A stretch of DNA of 64,000 nt from Cloeon dipterum (GCF_949628265.1 NC_088790.1:31438545-31502544), one strand, 5' to 3'. Shown: positions 38,401 through 49,940, numbered from the stretch's first letter. Notes: generated by a model not told the origin, from the sequence alone. Numbers and translations: made by a program.

Positions 38401-41400
38401 ACTACAGGGCTAATCAGCTCTTAGTAAAGAAATAACAACAAAAATATTCAATGCGCTGACGGTATTTTCATTCGATTATTCAACCCTTTAAATATCACAG
38501 CCCTATAAACACATAAATAAAAATAAAATACTGAACTGCGCCGAAAGGAAATTAAAAAAAATATTTTCTTTCAGTGTGGCATGTTGAAATAAATTTCTTG
38601 AACAAGCTTATCCCTTTTCACGTGTGTTGAGTAGCTTTGACTGTTGTTTTAAATATTTTTCGCGCCAGCCGGCACATTTTAGGAGGACATTTTCAATCCA
38701 TCCTGCGCATCTGGCAATTTTTCCGCAACGATTTAATCTAATAAATCATTCCCATTTTCAATTAAACCAATTTTATTGATTTGTTTAACCTTCGCAGGCG
38801 TTTTCCAAGCAGTTCAACTCGCCGATCGGACTGTACTCGGAACAAAACATTTCTGAATCGGTGCAGGCGCAGACTGGAGTGACTCCGTAAGTCTCACAAT
38901 TTTATTAAAGTCACGTGTAGGCATATATCGAAATCATTATACGACATTCACAAATTTGTCGTTTCAACACACAGACACTTCTACTACACATACCGGCGAG
39001 CGTATTCAATTCCGAGACTGCCGAAAACGCAGTTTTGCACGCGACTAGGAAGGCAAGTTCCAAAATGAGACAATTTTTACATGAAATATAATTACAGAAA
39101 CGTAGATAGACATTCTATGGACTTCTAGAAATTTTTTTATAAATTGTATACGTCGGAAAAATGATTAGTTTTAACGTAAATCTAAATATTTCCAATGAAG
39201 ACCGTCTTCGACGAAGTTTCTGAGATCACCAATCGATTCCTGAGGGTCGAATTAGTCAAAGTGGATGTTTTTTCCGTTAAAAAAGGGTAGCATGCCATGC
39301 AAACTTTTTTCCCGCCAAAACAATTTGAATGTAAATGAGAGAATTGCGCATGCTTGAGCTGGCCGAATGTGACAAAGAAGTCATTCGTACAGGCGACCTC
39401 GTCTGCAAGTGCTCAAACCAGCTCTCACGCATGCGCAGTTCTCGCATTCATATTGTTTTGGCGGGAAAAAAAAGTTCGCACGTTGCGCTGCTCTTTTTGG
39501 TCGGAAAAAACATCAATTTTACCTAATTCGACCCTCAGGAATCGATTAGTGTGCTCAGAAAATTCGTAAAGACGGTCTTTCAAACAAAAATGTCCGATTT
39601 TTTTCACGTAATGGCAGTTTTTTTTATTTATTGACGCTCAAAATTCTTATTTTGGAGATTATTGACGGCTCTAAATTCAACCAGATCAAGTTAAAAATCA
39701 GGAAAAACGCATTTTAAATTAATTTCAAACCCAGATAATTTCTAGAAGTCTTAGAAGACCAAAAACTCGATTAATTTTATCTTGTTAGAATGTGATTTTT
39801 AGCCTAGCTGCTTTTAGAATTAGAATTGTATCAAACACGACACTTGACACAATTTAAATCACGATGAGAGAGTATATAAATAAAATAAATATGATAAAAA
39901 TAGCGGTAATGAGAACAGTTCTGCACTCCTAATTTAGTATTTTCATTGACCTTTCTTTCCTGAAACAAAAGCAACAACCGCCGCCGCCACCCCCACAGCA
40001 AAAGCCATCCTTCATCCGCCATTTTTAGCTGACATTTTTAAGGACTGGTCATATATTAATTAAAATTTTGGCCGCCTTGTTCCCCTTTTCTCTCTTTCTG
40101 CTCCGACTAATCGACTCTCTCCCCGTATACTGACACGCAAATTAAATTAATAATTAATGTTAGATACGCCTCACTAACCGAGATAATCGGAAATTCGATT
40201 CACCTGTTGAACTCTATGTCTGCCTCCTCCCCCGTCTACCCCTTGTGTGCCAAACCCCACAGTTACAAGGGCAAGAAGACGCTGTACTACGACCCCGCAA
40301 AGTCCGAGACCTTCAAGGCGCTCAAGGACGCCGAGCTGGGCGACACGGTCACCGAAGTGCCCGAGCCCATCCAGACCAAGGTGTTCACCCCCCAGAAGCA
40401 CATCCAGCATCCCCTCAACCATAGGGTGAGACAGAAATTAATTTAAAAATTTTTTTAAATCAGATAATAAACTCTTAAAGCTAGAAAAATTGTACAGATA
40501 ATTTTTTAAATGTCTCTAGCTGCGCAAATATGGCCGCTGAAAGGGTCTGGTTTAAAAATTAATTATTTAAATCGGTGGAAAAGGCCAAATAGCCGCTCAC
40601 AAAATTTTTAAATAATTATCAAAAATTTCAAAATTAATTTAAAAATTCAGTTTTTGCTCAATTTAAATGAAATTTGGTTCATAGACAAAGCTTAATGAGA
40701 CGAATCGATCGGTGGGTCACTTTAGACATTCTGTGAAAAACTCGAATTTTCCCATAAGTTTTTAATGGTGATCCGAAGAGCAAATAAATAACCCTTTTTT
40801 AATTTAAAATCCTTTAAGACCGTCTTTGACGAATTTTCTGAGCACACTAATCGATTCCTTAGGGTCGAATTAGTTAAAGTAGATGTTTTTTCCGACCAAA
40901 AAGGGCAGCGCGACGTGCGAACTTTTTTCCCGTCAAAACAAATGAATGCGAGAAGTGCGCATGCGTCAGAGCTTGACAAAGAAGTCATTCGTACAGGTGG
41001 TCTTTCTGCAAGTGCTCAAACCAGCTGTGACGCATGCGCACTTCTCGCATTCATTTGTTTTGGCGGGAAAAAAGTTCGCACGTCGCGCCGCACTTTTTGA
41101 GTGGAAAAAACATCTACTTTAACTAATTCGACCCTCAGGAATCGATTGGTGGGCTCAGAAACTTCGTCAAAGACAGTCTTAATGTGGAGGACATTCAGCC
41201 GCCATGTTTGCGCAGGAATCGAAAAATAAATTCAAACTGACTGCTTTCGCTTTTCTCCTTCATGCTTCGCTTTTTAGGCATTTTTGTAGCATTTACGCAA
41301 GTTTTTCTGGCAATTTGACAGCTTTCTAAGCTTTTACAAATTTATTTTTATTTTACTGCCAGAAATTTTAATTTTCAGCTTTTTCAAACGCATTTTTGAT

Positions 41401-41654
41401 TTGCTTTTTCAGCCGCAAAAGCCAAAATCTCCTCAGCCTCCGCCAGTAAGTCTTAACAACCCCTGCTTTGCTTTCTTTTTAACACATTCCTCATCACAAA
41501 ACTCCTATAAACAAAAATTAAAAAGAAAATATTGAGAACAAATTATTAATGAAATCTTGATTTGCAGGAAAATTTATTGGGCGACGATAAAATCCACCAG
41601 AGCTACTCATTTAGACGCCTCATGAATGAAGTCCTTGGGGAAAGTGAGTTTTGA
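23422..41654 (+). CDS. Zasp66: PDZ and ZM-motif Z-disc protein, Zasp66-like
   Basis: Ten coding exons: 23422-23565, 25173-25321, 26672-26966, 27026-27169, 37433-37582, 37697-37747, 38798-38886, 40263-40425, 41413-41445 and 41568-41654. They give 434 residues with all phases matching. Residues about 9-98 form a PDZ domain with the ligand loop PWGFRL. Residues 99-245 are Pro/Ser rich. Residues about 245-310 carry the PYRTTPLVLPGAK segment typical of this family, and residues about 312-336 hold the ZM motif (FSKQFNSPIGLY). The tail has YYDPAKSETFKAL and ends near HQSYSFRRLMNEVLGE. No LIM domain is present, as in Zasp66 and unlike full-length Zasp52. ALP/Enigma proteins bind alpha-actinin at muscle Z-discs. 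The sequence GAAA/GTGAGT just before the stop could be a donor to a further exon. The 3' flank has AATAAA signals near 42040-42060. Confidence 0.85.
25980..26640. repeat. Dispersed non-coding repeat, family F
   Basis: It lies in intron 2 of the PDZ gene. It holds CCATAGGTGAATTAATTCTA, a GC-rich stretch, CGACCCATAGGAGCCGAG and a CCTGAAATCGG block after TAGGGTACCCTACC. Related blocks occur at 36.5-37.3 and 58.2-60.4 kb. Confidence 0.5.
27579..28051. repeat. Direct tandem repeat, two units of about 240 bp
   Basis: Unit 1 (27579-27817) and unit 2 (27818-28051) share AGGGGGCGTAACTYGCAGG, TGTGAAAATTCTTGAAA, TTCCGTTGAAATTCGGGCAG and CCACGAAGAGCRYGGAGCAT. They lie in intron 4 of the PDZ gene. The second unit runs into a GC-rich patch (28050-28260) with no supported exon. 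Confidence 0.75.
29250..29835. repeat. Two adjacent foldback elements, family A
   Basis: Hairpin cores at about 29366-29491 and 29590-29720 both have GACGCTGATTGGCTGACGC on the left and GTCAGCCAATCAGCGTCGAG (or a close variant) on the right, separated by the CGGTTGC(C/T)TAGCAAC motif. They are in tandem in intron 4 of the PDZ gene. Confidence 0.75.
30320..30690 (+). promoter_or_regulatory. GC-rich promoter-like patch inside the PDZ gene
   Basis: A CpG-rich island within the 10-kb fourth intron leads directly into a short coding exon with a good donor, as expected for an internal promoter. The TATAAAACTG stretch at about 30318-30327 could be a TATA box. No transcription start can be shown. 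Confidence 0.4.
30691..30798 (+). CDS. Putative alternative first exon of the PDZ-ZM gene
   Basis: An ATG at 30691 opens 36 codons (MAGVQARRHSQPQQANNNH..., ending NEAETLLW) that finish in phase 0 at TGG/GTGAGC. The next known exon downstream, 37433-37582, starts in phase 0 at PYRTTPL, so joining them keeps frame and would give an isoform with the ZM motif but no PDZ domain. Short alternative isoforms are known for Zasp genes. The splice itself is inference. Confidence 0.45.
32640..33060. repeat. Foldback element, family C
   Basis: Palindrome with outer arms AAATTCACCAGTTTCATAAG and TTATGCAACTGGTGAATTT, then AACTGATGGCGCCACCGTAT against ATACGGTGGCGTCATTTCTT, and the central GACGTGCTGAAAACCAAAA pair. 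It lies in intron 4 of the PDZ gene. Confidence 0.75.
33290..33880 (+). promoter_or_regulatory. GC-rich patch with CT-repeat, possible internal promoter
   Basis: A GC-rich island with a CTCTCTCTCTCTCTC run (about 33690-33704) and a very short possible first exon at 33857-33880 (MDAARTAC, then GTAAAC, phase 0). The exon is too small to trust on its own, so this is a candidate only. Confidence 0.25.
34070..34260. repeat. Dispersed repeat, family D, inverted copy
   Basis: It has GCCAGATTTCGATTCCTCTC, AAGATCTGTGAAACC and TAGTGAAATAAAATCG, matching the reverse complement of the 14.2-kb copy with a deletion in the middle block. The next 1 kb (34260-35300) is AT-rich with nothing I can name. Confidence 0.55.
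35300..35740. repeat. Foldback element, family C
   Basis: The best preserved long copy. Outer arms are ACCAGTTGCATAAACCCTTA and GGGTTTATGCAACTGGT. Inner arms are CCAACAGATGGCGC against GCGCCATCTGTTGG. A middle pair is CCAAAATCGGTTCAGCC against GGCTGAACCGATTTTGG. It can form a stem of about 200 bp. Confidence 0.8.
36535..37330. repeat. Dispersed non-coding repeat, family F
   Basis: Just upstream of PDZ-gene exon 5. It has GTCATAGGTGAATTTTGAAA, GTCAAGGTCACCTTTCGCGA and CTTCAGGGTCTGTACCTGAC. The CATAGGTGAATT and TCAGGGTC blocks recur at 26 and 58-60 kb. Confidence 0.45.
37960..38310. repeat. Dispersed repeat with GCGCATGC palindromes, family E
   Basis: A second copy of the 15.2-kb element, in the intron between exons 6 and 7 of the PDZ gene. 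It has TTTTGAAGCTGCGCAGTAAA, CATGCGCAGTATGTTCAGAT, ACTGCGCATGCGTGACA and CTTCTGCGCAGTCGTAATTC. It also has an extra left arm with GACGCCATCTTGGTTCCCGC that pairs with the right end (GAAGTGAATATGGCGTC). Confidence 0.7.
39183..39605. repeat. Foldback element, family B
   Basis: Outer arms GAGATCACCAATCGATTCCT and AGGAATCGATTAGTGTGCTC. Inner arms AATGAGAGAATTGCGCATGC and CGCATGCGCAGTTCTCGCAT. The inner loop has AAAGAAGTCATTCGTACAGG. Other copies are at 40.8, 45.6 and 62.1 kb. It is non-coding. Confidence 0.75.
39960..40032 (+). other. Possible alternative terminal exon of the PDZ gene
   Basis: A Pro/Gln-coding stretch reads QQPPPPPPQQKPSFIRHF then stop (TAG ending at 40027) if entered in phase 0 after AAACAAAAG. 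The preceding PDZ exon 7 ends in phase 2, so the frames do not fit that reading. Entry after CCCCCACAG fits phase 2 and reads KSHPSSAIFS then stop. It is weakly supported. Confidence 0.15.
40800..41185. repeat. Foldback element, family B
   Basis: Arms AGACCGTCTTTGACGAATTT against AACTTCGTCAAAGACAGTCT, and GAATGCGAGAAGTGCGCATG against CATGCGCACTTCTCGCATTC. It lies in the intron before PDZ-gene exon 9. Confidence 0.75.
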
Positions 41655-42397
41655 GAGAAACGAATCAAAGAAGGAAATTGTAATATATTGATTTACTGTT
41701 CGTTCAAAAACTATGTAAATAAAAGTTAACTATAAATACCTGCGCGCAACACGACGCACAACTCGGATAACAAAACTATTTTTATGAACGAGATGTTTAA
41801 AGTCTTTTTAAGAATCTTATCTAGCGAAAAAATGAGGTTGCGTTGACTTTACTCATGCGTATCGAAGCTCTAACTTTAACTCTGTACGATATAATATTAA
41901 CCGCGGCGGTATAAGGATAAGCCCATTAAGTGAGAGTAGCTAGCTGTTGCCTCTATCTTCTATTCTAATAAATTATTCTTGCTGGATGTCTTTTGTGCAC
42001 AGTTATGAATCTTGCCCGTATTGTTGAGACACGAGTTTGCAAATAAATACTGTTTAAATAAATTTACTTTACGACCTGATTTTTTATTTAAGAGAAATAT
42101 AACCCAAAAAATTGAAATTCAGTTAAGTTAGACACTGAGCAGAGAAGGAAAATGCAATTTTAACTGCTGGTTAAAATTTGGTTTATTAAAAATATAATAT
42201 TTTCAAAATATTCAACATTGAGCAACGCTCGATATAGTTTGTAGTAACCCCAGGTGGTATTTTAATATTTAATATGGCAGATTTGGGGTCACAACCTACT
42301 CTCTCGATCACATTTTTTTCTGAGACAAGTTTAGTATTGTACCAGTATAGTATTTTTCTAAAAGGCAAGCGCGCGATTAAAATGCAATGGCACTTCA

Positions 42398-44978
42398 TTA
42401 TTTGTAGAGCTCGTTAAGCGAGCGTCCGATGACCAATCGGCGCACTTCGCTCGTTCCAGCCCCGATTTCGTAGAGCTTGGCGTCTCTCAGGTACCTGCCA
42501 GTCGGGTAGTCGTTGATGTAGCCATTGCCGCCTGCTCAGGCACACAACAAAAGATAATTGTTTCAATTTCCAATAAGAATTCACCACAATGAAAAATTCT
42601 TATTCAAATTCTTAGATAATTTTTGAAAGACTTTTTTCTGAACGAATTTTTGCCGCCAAAAGAACCCCAAGTTAAATGCATCTTTAAGAGTGGAAAAAAC
42701 GGTTGTTTAGTGTCTATTTACAGCTTAAGAGTTGGTCTATCGATTTTTAATCGCAGAAACCCATAAAAATTGCTTTAAATAGAATAATATGCTAACGAAA
42801 ACAGGCAAATCGGAGAAAACTGCAAAGAATTTTAAATCCCAATGAATTCTTGACGCTGATTGGCTCAGCAACGCGCATGTTAAGCTGGTTGCTAGGCAGC
42901 TGCTTACGTGCCTGTTGCGCTCAGCCAATCAGCGTCGAGGATTCTTCCAGCAAAGAATTCTTGCTGCTTTTCTCTGATTTACGTGTTTTAATTCGCAATT
43001 AAATCGGTTTAAAAATATGGACTGAATTTCTGGAACTATAAATCGATAAACGAACTCTTTAAAGCTGCAAGACACAAATATTCGGAGAAAACAGCAAGAA
43101 ATTTTAATTCTCGACTTTCGCGACGCTGATTGGCTGACGAACGCGCACGTCAGGATCTCCCGCGCAATTTACAACACTTTTACGCTGTTGCTAGGCAACC
43201 GCTGGAACTGTTAACATGCGTTTTGCGTTAGCCAATCAGCGTCGAGGATTCTTCCAGCAAAGAATTCATGCTGGTTTTCACCGATTTTTGCAATTAAATC
43301 AACTTTTTAAGTGTTTCGGTAATAATAAGTCGATAAAATACCTCTCATAATTGAAATTATACTCCAAATAATCGGGTTTGCGCTCATTGAAAGGAGATTA
43401 TTGGATTTAGCATGAGATATTTTTGGCGGGAAAAATTGAATTTTTCGAGAAAACACTTCCTACCTAATAATTTAAGAATAAAAATATTTTCTAACGTTTC
43501 TACGGCGATTCCGAAATTTCTGTAGAATTTTAGCTTGAAAAAAATCCGAGTACTCACCGAGACACTGGATGGCGTCGAGGGCGACCTTGGTAGCTTGTTC
43601 AGCGCAGAACAGGATGACGGAGGCGCAGTCCCTGCGGCTGACCTTGCCGTTGTCGCACGCCCTGGCCACGCTGTACAGGTACGACCTGGAGACGGACAGC
43701 GACGTGAACATGTCGGCGATTTTGGCCTGCACCAGCTGGAACTCGCCGATCGGCTGGCCGAACTGCTTTCGCTGGTGCACGTACTCGAAGGCGGTGTCGC
43801 AGCTGGCCTGCATCAGGCCCACCGGACCGGCCGCCAGCACCAGACGCTCCAGGTCCAGCCCGCTGAACAACACGTAGATGCCTTTGTTCTCCTGACCCAA
43901 AATGTTTTTAGCTAGAAATAAAAATATAGAAAATTGCTGATATAATTTTTGTTAAATTATTTCAAGCGTACCTGGCACCTTGCAGTTTTCAAAAATGAGT
44001 TCGCCAGTGTTGGAGCCGCGAATGCCGAGTTTGTCCAGTTTTTGGGCGGTGCTGAAGCCCTCCATTCCCTTCTCGACGATGAACGCCGTCACTCCGTGCT
44101 GGGGCTTGGCCGCGTTCGGATTCGTCTTGGCGTAGACCTGAATTAATTTATTTATATCATTTCAGGAAAATAATAAACAAAAAATAATGAAATTACCACA
44201 AGAGTCTCGGCGTCAGGGCCGTTGGTGATCCAAAACTTGTTTCCATTCAGCGTGTAGTAGTCTCCTTTTTTATCGGCTCGCAGTTTCATCGAGACGACGT
44301 CCGAGCCGGCGCCAGGCTCCGACATGGCCAGGGCTCCCATGTGTTCTCCAGAGCATAACTGCAAATTTAATATTAAATCGTTCTCTTCGCAAATAAAAAA
44401 AAACTAACCTTCGGAAGGTATTTCTCCTTCTGCTCCTCGGTTCCGTTACGATTAATTTGGTTGACGCATAAATTAGAATGTGCGCCGTAGCTCAGGGCAA
44501 TGCCACCAGCGGCCCTCGACATCTCCTCCATGATGATGCAGTGGTCCAGATACGAGCCGTCCGAGCCACCATATTTGCTCGACGCGGTGATGCCCAACGT
44601 CCCCAAGCTGCCCAGTTTCTTCCAGAACTCCTGAAAATAATCCACGATAGCAAATAATATTTCTAAAAATTATTTACTCACCCGCAGTTCGGGGAAATTG
44701 TTGGTTTTGTCGATTTCTGCTGCCTTCGGAGCGAGCTCCTTTTGGAAAAAATTAAAAACCGTCTGTCTGAGCTGAAATTTGAGATGTTATTATAGAATTC
44801 AAGAATTTTAAAACCCCTTTTGTACCTGTTGCTGATCCTCGTTTAGCCCGAACACGTTATCATCGATAGGAAAGTACTGCGAACTCTGTCTCGCTTGCAG
44901 GACACTCAGTCCGGAGACGGATTTTCGGTTAAAAAGGCTCTTGCAGCATCTTTGGGACATCAACCGGATGGAAGACAT
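42398..44978 (-). CDS. Ivd: Isovaleryl-CoA dehydrogenase, intact copy
   Basis: Seven exons: 44826-44978, 44682-44771, 44409-44630, 44197-44358, 43972-44137, 43558-43911 and 42398-42531, giving 426 residues, the usual length. The enzyme is a mitochondrial matrix FAD flavoprotein of leucine breakdown that oxidises isovaleryl-CoA and passes electrons to ETF. The N-terminus is Arg/Lys/Ser rich without acids ([19 protein letters not shown]), as for a transit peptide. Family blocks are [35 protein letters not shown] and the C-terminal [17 protein letters not shown]. The catalytic base, which in this enzyme sits in [11 protein letters not shown], is Glu286 here. A poly(A) signal lies at 42187-42182. 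It is convergent with the PDZ gene. Intron 6 holds two palindromic elements. Confidence 0.93.
42620..43430. repeat. Two adjacent foldback elements, family A, in Ivd intron 6
   Basis: Cores at about 42849-42940 and 43120-43250 with GACGCTGATTGGCTCAGC or GACGCTGATTGGCTGACG against CAGCCAATCAGCGTCGAGGA, plus the GTTGCTAGGCAAC motif. The conserved outer block with TAAATCGATAAACGAACTC lies between them. The other Ivd arm holds equivalent elements in its intron 6. Confidence 0.75.
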
Positions 44979-45552
44979 GTTAATCTCTGTCGAAGCGGTC
45001 GAAGCAAAAATATTGGAGGCTCGTCTTGGGTTACTACGAGTTGCGAGCGAAAGTGGGCGGGGCGGGAGTGAGAAAAATAAAAACAGAATATTACGTCACT
45101 ATAGGCGGCAAATCAGAAGCTAGTTCAAAAGTTGAGCCCGCTCAAGTTGCCAATTCTCTTCAAAATTTGAGAAAATTTGTAGCCTCGCTCAGGGTCTTAA
45201 TACTTAGCGAGCGGGGAATCTGAGTTAAGTTCGGGGTTTACTGGAATTAAGGACTGGCGAACAAGGGAGAGAAAATCGCAACTCACCGTGTGTGTGTGTG
45301 TAGTAGCGGCTCGGCGGGCACGGCTCTCCTTTTTCCGTGGCGTGGAGAGATGAGCTCTTGACATTCTCTCGGCGTATTCCTTTGCAATATTTCTTTCAGA
45401 TTCTGATAAGTGTCTTTTTACCAGCTAACTTTCCACGCCTTAAATGGGAAAACACATTTAACGTTAAGTTTAGCAATATTTCTTTCAATTCCTAAGTCGA
45501 ACAGAATGGGAGAAATATATATTTATTAGTGATAAATATTATGCAGTTAATT

Positions 45553-46487
45553 TATTAAAAGACGATGTTTGACGACATTTCTGAGCTTACCAATCGATTT
45601 CTGAGGGTGGAATTAGGTAACATGGACGTTTTTTCCGACCAAAAAGTGCAGCGCGACGTGCGAACTATTTTTTCCGCCAAAAACAATTTGAATGCGAGAA
45701 GTGCGCATGCGTGAGAGCATTTTAAGAGAGACCATCTGTACGAATAACTTTTTTATCAGATTCAGCCAGCTCTCACGCATGCGCACTTCTCGCATTCAAA
45801 TTGTTTTGGCGGGAAAAAAGTTCGCACGTCGCGCTGGGCATTTTGGTCGGAAAAAACATTCACTCTACCTAATTCGACCCTCAGGAATCGATTGGTGGGC
45901 TCAGAAAATTCGTCAAAGACCGTTTTTAACCTCTTATTATCCTCAGATGGATTTTGCTACGAGCGAGGTGCAATCGACGAGTGGTTTTTGAGCGGCAAAA
46001 TCAGCAGCCCGATGACGAATTTGAATATGAGCAGCACGACTTACGCCCCGAATATCAAATTACGCGCACAGGTTTGTAGCCTTTTGTAAGGTGAGCCGTG
46101 AACGCATTTTTCTTGATAAAAAATAATAATATAAAAATCGCATTCAACTTTTGAGAGTGCCTCTCGTACCTGCAATGATATATCGACTCAGTCACCTGTT
46201 TTGTTTGCTAAGATTATTAATAATTATTATGTGCTTTGACAAACTCATGTCGTACACAATTCTCCGAAAATACAAACACATTCTCTTGAGCCTTAAGCAC
46301 AAGCAATGAAAAAAGACAGATTTTTAATGTTGAAAACGATTTTTAGACTTAGAGTTTGGAAGCACGAAATTATATACAGTTTGTTGATCAAATTAAAATG
46401 GTTAATAAATTTATTGTATATCGAAAAATAAATAAATAAAGCAGGTGATTAAAATAACCCTGTTTAAATTAAGTGTATTATTTAAAG
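45553..46487. repeat. Inverted copy of the WDSUB1 3' end
   Basis: Reverse-complement match to about 61485-62400: a family B foldback element (45553-45930), the last U-box exon, and 400 bp of downstream flank ending near CCTGTTTAAAT. It sits directly next to the left arm of the Ivd duplication. Confidence 0.85.
45947..46089 (+). pseudogene. WDSUB1 U-box exon fragment
   Basis: It duplicates the last exon of the gene at 62-64 kb (CYERGAIDEWFLSGKISSPM), including the CCTCAG acceptor. One substitution turns a Tyr codon (TAC) into TAA, so it stops four codons earlier than the parent. No upstream exons are present here, so it cannot make the full protein. It is most simply an inert fragment. Confidence 0.8.
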
Positions 46488-46579
46488 TATTTATTAGCTT
46501 GATGCAATCCTAGAGGAAATTTCCAATTTGAATTTGTCGTAAAGAATTTGATAAAGCGGGTAACTCCAGGTTAATTTGT

Positions 46580-48569
46580 TTAATTTTCGTTATCAAAAAC
46601 AGCATTCATCCCATAAACGGAATCATCGATTTGACCGAATGGAGTCGATTGGCATATAACGATGAGAGGGTCCAAAAGTGGGTTTTTAAGTCCGAATCTG
46701 CAAAAAGAAAAACATTTTCATCTAAGAAAAATCAAAACAACTTTTGCTGCTTACCTGAAATCAGTTAACTTGGGAAGAAATGCGCACGCACTCTTCAAGA
46801 CATGAGCCAAAGCTTCATGCATTGGAAATGCACAGTAGACGTGTAAAGTTTGTAAGTTCTTTAAAATTCGTTTTTCTTGAATCAAAGAGTTGACAATCAA
46901 TAGATCATTTTGGTTCACATTTTTCACATCCAACTTGATTTTTTCCAGTTTAGGCGCACGTAAAATGCTGGACAAAACCATGATTTGGTTTTCATGTATT
47001 GCATCAATTTTGTCATTATAACTATATTAATTGAAAAGATCAGTTAAATAATTACGGGGCAAATCTGATACTTACAAATCAAATACATATTCAAGTTCAT
47101 TCAGCTCCGCGAAAAATTCTATTTTTGATGTCGTTTTTAAATCCACGTTGAGCAGCGAAAGTTTTTTAAGTTTCGGACAGTACTTGAAAATCGATTCCAA
47201 ATCTATTGATGAATTTTTGACAGCGTTTCCCAAATAAAGGGATTGCAGCTTTTGTCCGTAGGTGACCAAATACTTCTCTATAACGTCGCTGCAGTGGCGA
47301 GGATTAAACAAATGAAGCTGTCTAATATTGTCGAATTTCGGCATCAGCACTTCCAAAGATGAATACTTAATGTTCTTGACCTTTATTGAAATTAAACCAA
47401 AAATACTGTTTAAAGTAGTTAGGTGATGTTTAAAATAGAAAGAAATATCTAAAACCAATCGTATAGTTATAAAACTTACCATGAGACAGGTGACGTTTGG
47501 AAATAACTTGGTCATTGCTTCAACTTTTTTTGCTTTATTCCTTTTTAGGTCCACACAAATAAGTCGCAGATTTGAGGCCTCAGGAAAGTTCAGACGCTTA
47601 TATCTGCCGCTATATTTAATGAAGTAATACCAATCCATTATTTTGTTTGGATCATGTTGAACCACTTGAATGTTTGGAAGATTTCGGATGCAAAAACAAC
47701 CCAACCATTCAAAACGGGGGAATTGGAAAACAATTTCTTTCAGGTTGCCAAAACTGCTCAATACTTCTTCAGGGGCTGGCAGGTCTTTGTCTACCTCTCC
47801 ATATTCTTGGTATTCGTCTTCGAAAAATATATAACCGATATTGATGTACTGTAGGCTCGAAATATTTTTGCATATTTTAAGCAAATCGGTTACTCGAACG
47901 ATATACAAGTTGACATTTAGCCTCTTTAACTTTTGCATTTTCATCAGTGATTGCACCATATCCTTACTAAAATAGGGATCGTATAGATCAGAATACTCCA
48001 TGTAAAAAGGATTGTTTTGATTTATAATGAGAGTTTCCACTTGCGGTGCCCGTGTTTCTATTTGTTTCAAAAGTTCGACGCACCATTGTGAAACCTAACA
48101 ACAAACGTTTATGTTTTCCCTGCGTGTTTTCATAACTGTGACAATGCGCGGTTACCTTTCTAGTTTTTCTCTCGGTATGTGTGCCCGGAAAAAAGGACAA
48201 AATGCCGTTCAACTCGATGTAGCGAGTTCTAGGGCTCAGCAGCAATGGAAAGATCTCTTTCAAATTTTCAAACTCCGTTTTGTCTCCTTCCCAGTCCAAA
48301 CATCTCTTCTTCATTAAAACTTGCAGAATTTTGTCACGCAAAACACCAGCTGCAAATGATGAACTGATGTCGTTCAAATATTAGAATCAAAACGATTTAT
48401 ACTCACGCAAACTCTTCAGTTTCTCCAGCTCTTCAGGATGTGTTCTATAAAATGTCAGTTGCTTCGAAATCTCTCGAACAGCGAGTTGCTGCAAACCGAG
48501 GCTTCTCCTTCGCAGATTTTGGAGCCGATTCTTGGTCGTAAGGGTCAACTCGTCCTGTACCGGAGGCAT
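46580..48569 (-). CDS. Leucine-rich-repeat protein with F-box-like N-terminus, copy 2
   Basis: Six exons: 48407-48569, 48156-48349, 47480-48094, 47076-47380, 46755-47021 and 46580-46697, giving 553 residues. Structure and phases match the copy at 15.8-17.8 kb one to one. The N-terminal helix (MPPVQDELTLTTKNRLQNLR), the F-box-like segment (PGVLRDKILQVLMKK) and the LRR-like body are retained. Differences cluster in the exon 3 loop after NPFY, in the exon 5 start and in the last exon, which has no sequence in common with copy 1 beyond scattered residues. Substrate recruitment for ubiquitination is a possible role by analogy only. Confidence 0.75.
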
Positions 48570-49860
48570 CGTAGCGAAATTTTTAAAAGAAACACACAAT
48601 GTTCGAAATGTATACTGCTGGATGAATTCCAAAGAATTGATGTGTTCAAATGCCAAGAAATGTGTTATTCAATTTCCTTATAAACGTTTTTCCCCTGCCC
48701 AACGTGATTATACTTATTTCCGTCAATATTTTGAGTACCAAAACTTATTATTAAAATAATTATTTTTAAACTAAATAAATATATTTTCAGTTTTGAATTA
48801 ATTTCGTACACATTAAATGAAATACGAGGATTTTTGGGAGAGTATTAAAGGTAAGTGTCAATTTTGCCGACTTTATTAGCCCATCCTGAAATTTACATAT
48901 GTTTTAAGAGGCGTTTCATAGGGTGTAACCTGAAATTTTGAGCAAAACAATCGGGGGCATTTGTTGGGAAATCGTGATTCTCGAAAATTTAAAATTTCAG
49001 ATAGAAAATCCGAAATGTCAAGGTACCTGCGGTCCAGATTAGAATTTTGATGTGGTTTTTCACCTCCAGACGTATCTTTTTGAGTACAACGAGTTTGCCA
49101 TTGGACAAAAATTTGTAGGTCAAATAAGGTCTAGGTTAAAAAATCGCATGCAAAATGTTAAATTAAAAATATCGCAAAATACGCCTCCTCGGATTTTTTT
49201 CTTAAGAAAACGCAAAAAATGTAGCCCTGAATGCGTAGATTCGAATGGTCAAGAGAAATCGATGGGCGCACTCTCATAGATCGCGAGATATTTTGATTTT
49301 AAGGATTCGTGTCGGGCGTCCGGCGCGACGACAACATCATCCGGCGATTATATTTTCGTAATTTGATCTGTAAACCCACATGCTATGCATATGATTACCT
49401 AGAAAAACAAACAAGTTTTGACAATGGCTGATTCAAAGTTCTCTGCCACTATACTAATCTGAATTTGGTTTTCGAGGCAAAGCCAAAAGAGGCCTGAGCG
49501 CCAAAAACAGATATGTTTGGTACAAGAGCGTGTGAAATAATTTTAATTTGCAATTTTTTGACTCACTTGTCTGTGAGTCCAGCTCTGCCATTTGAAAAAA
49601 GAATTAGTAATTGATTGTTGTAAAACAATTTTAGTTTGGGCATTTGATCAGTATCCGATCCGATTACAACTTTAATTTCTTAATATAAATTTGTCGGTCT
49701 TTGTTATTTCCGCCTTTCCCCTAAAACACCAATATTTTATTATTATTACTATCAAATGTTATTATTTTTTGTTTTTGTTTATATACTTTTCGTAACTAGT
49801 AAAAATATGTTTTTTCAGGTTTCATCATTTTGATAGTAAGTTTGTGTGGGGTAATCAAAT
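46600..49860. repeat. Segmental duplication, second copy
   Basis: Direct-orientation copy of 15780-18310. It is interrupted at about 48820-49590 by roughly 770 bp of extra AT-rich sequence with no gene that I can support. Confidence 0.75.
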
Positions 49861-49940
49861 TGTTCGCGGACAGAAATAATCATGTTGCAAGTGAAAAACG
49901 TTTAAAGGCAATTGATTCGCACATTTCTTGGCACTTGGAC

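Larger units (their letters stand above)
41275..45474. repeat. Left arm of a large inverted duplication
   Basis: The sequence from the intron before PDZ-gene exon 9 (41275-41405) and then about 42115-45474, including the whole Ivd gene, is repeated reverse-complemented at 51353-54779. The 710 bp in between (41405-42115), with the last two PDZ-gene exons, is absent from the right arm. Identity looks high through exons and introns by eye. A (GT)7 run at 45288-45301 corresponds to (AC)20 in the other arm. Confidence 0.85.

Noticed and set aside
43535-43915. Plus-strand open frames opposite Ivd exon 6
   Set aside because: They mirror the conserved acyl-CoA dehydrogenase coding strand and carry no family signature of their own.
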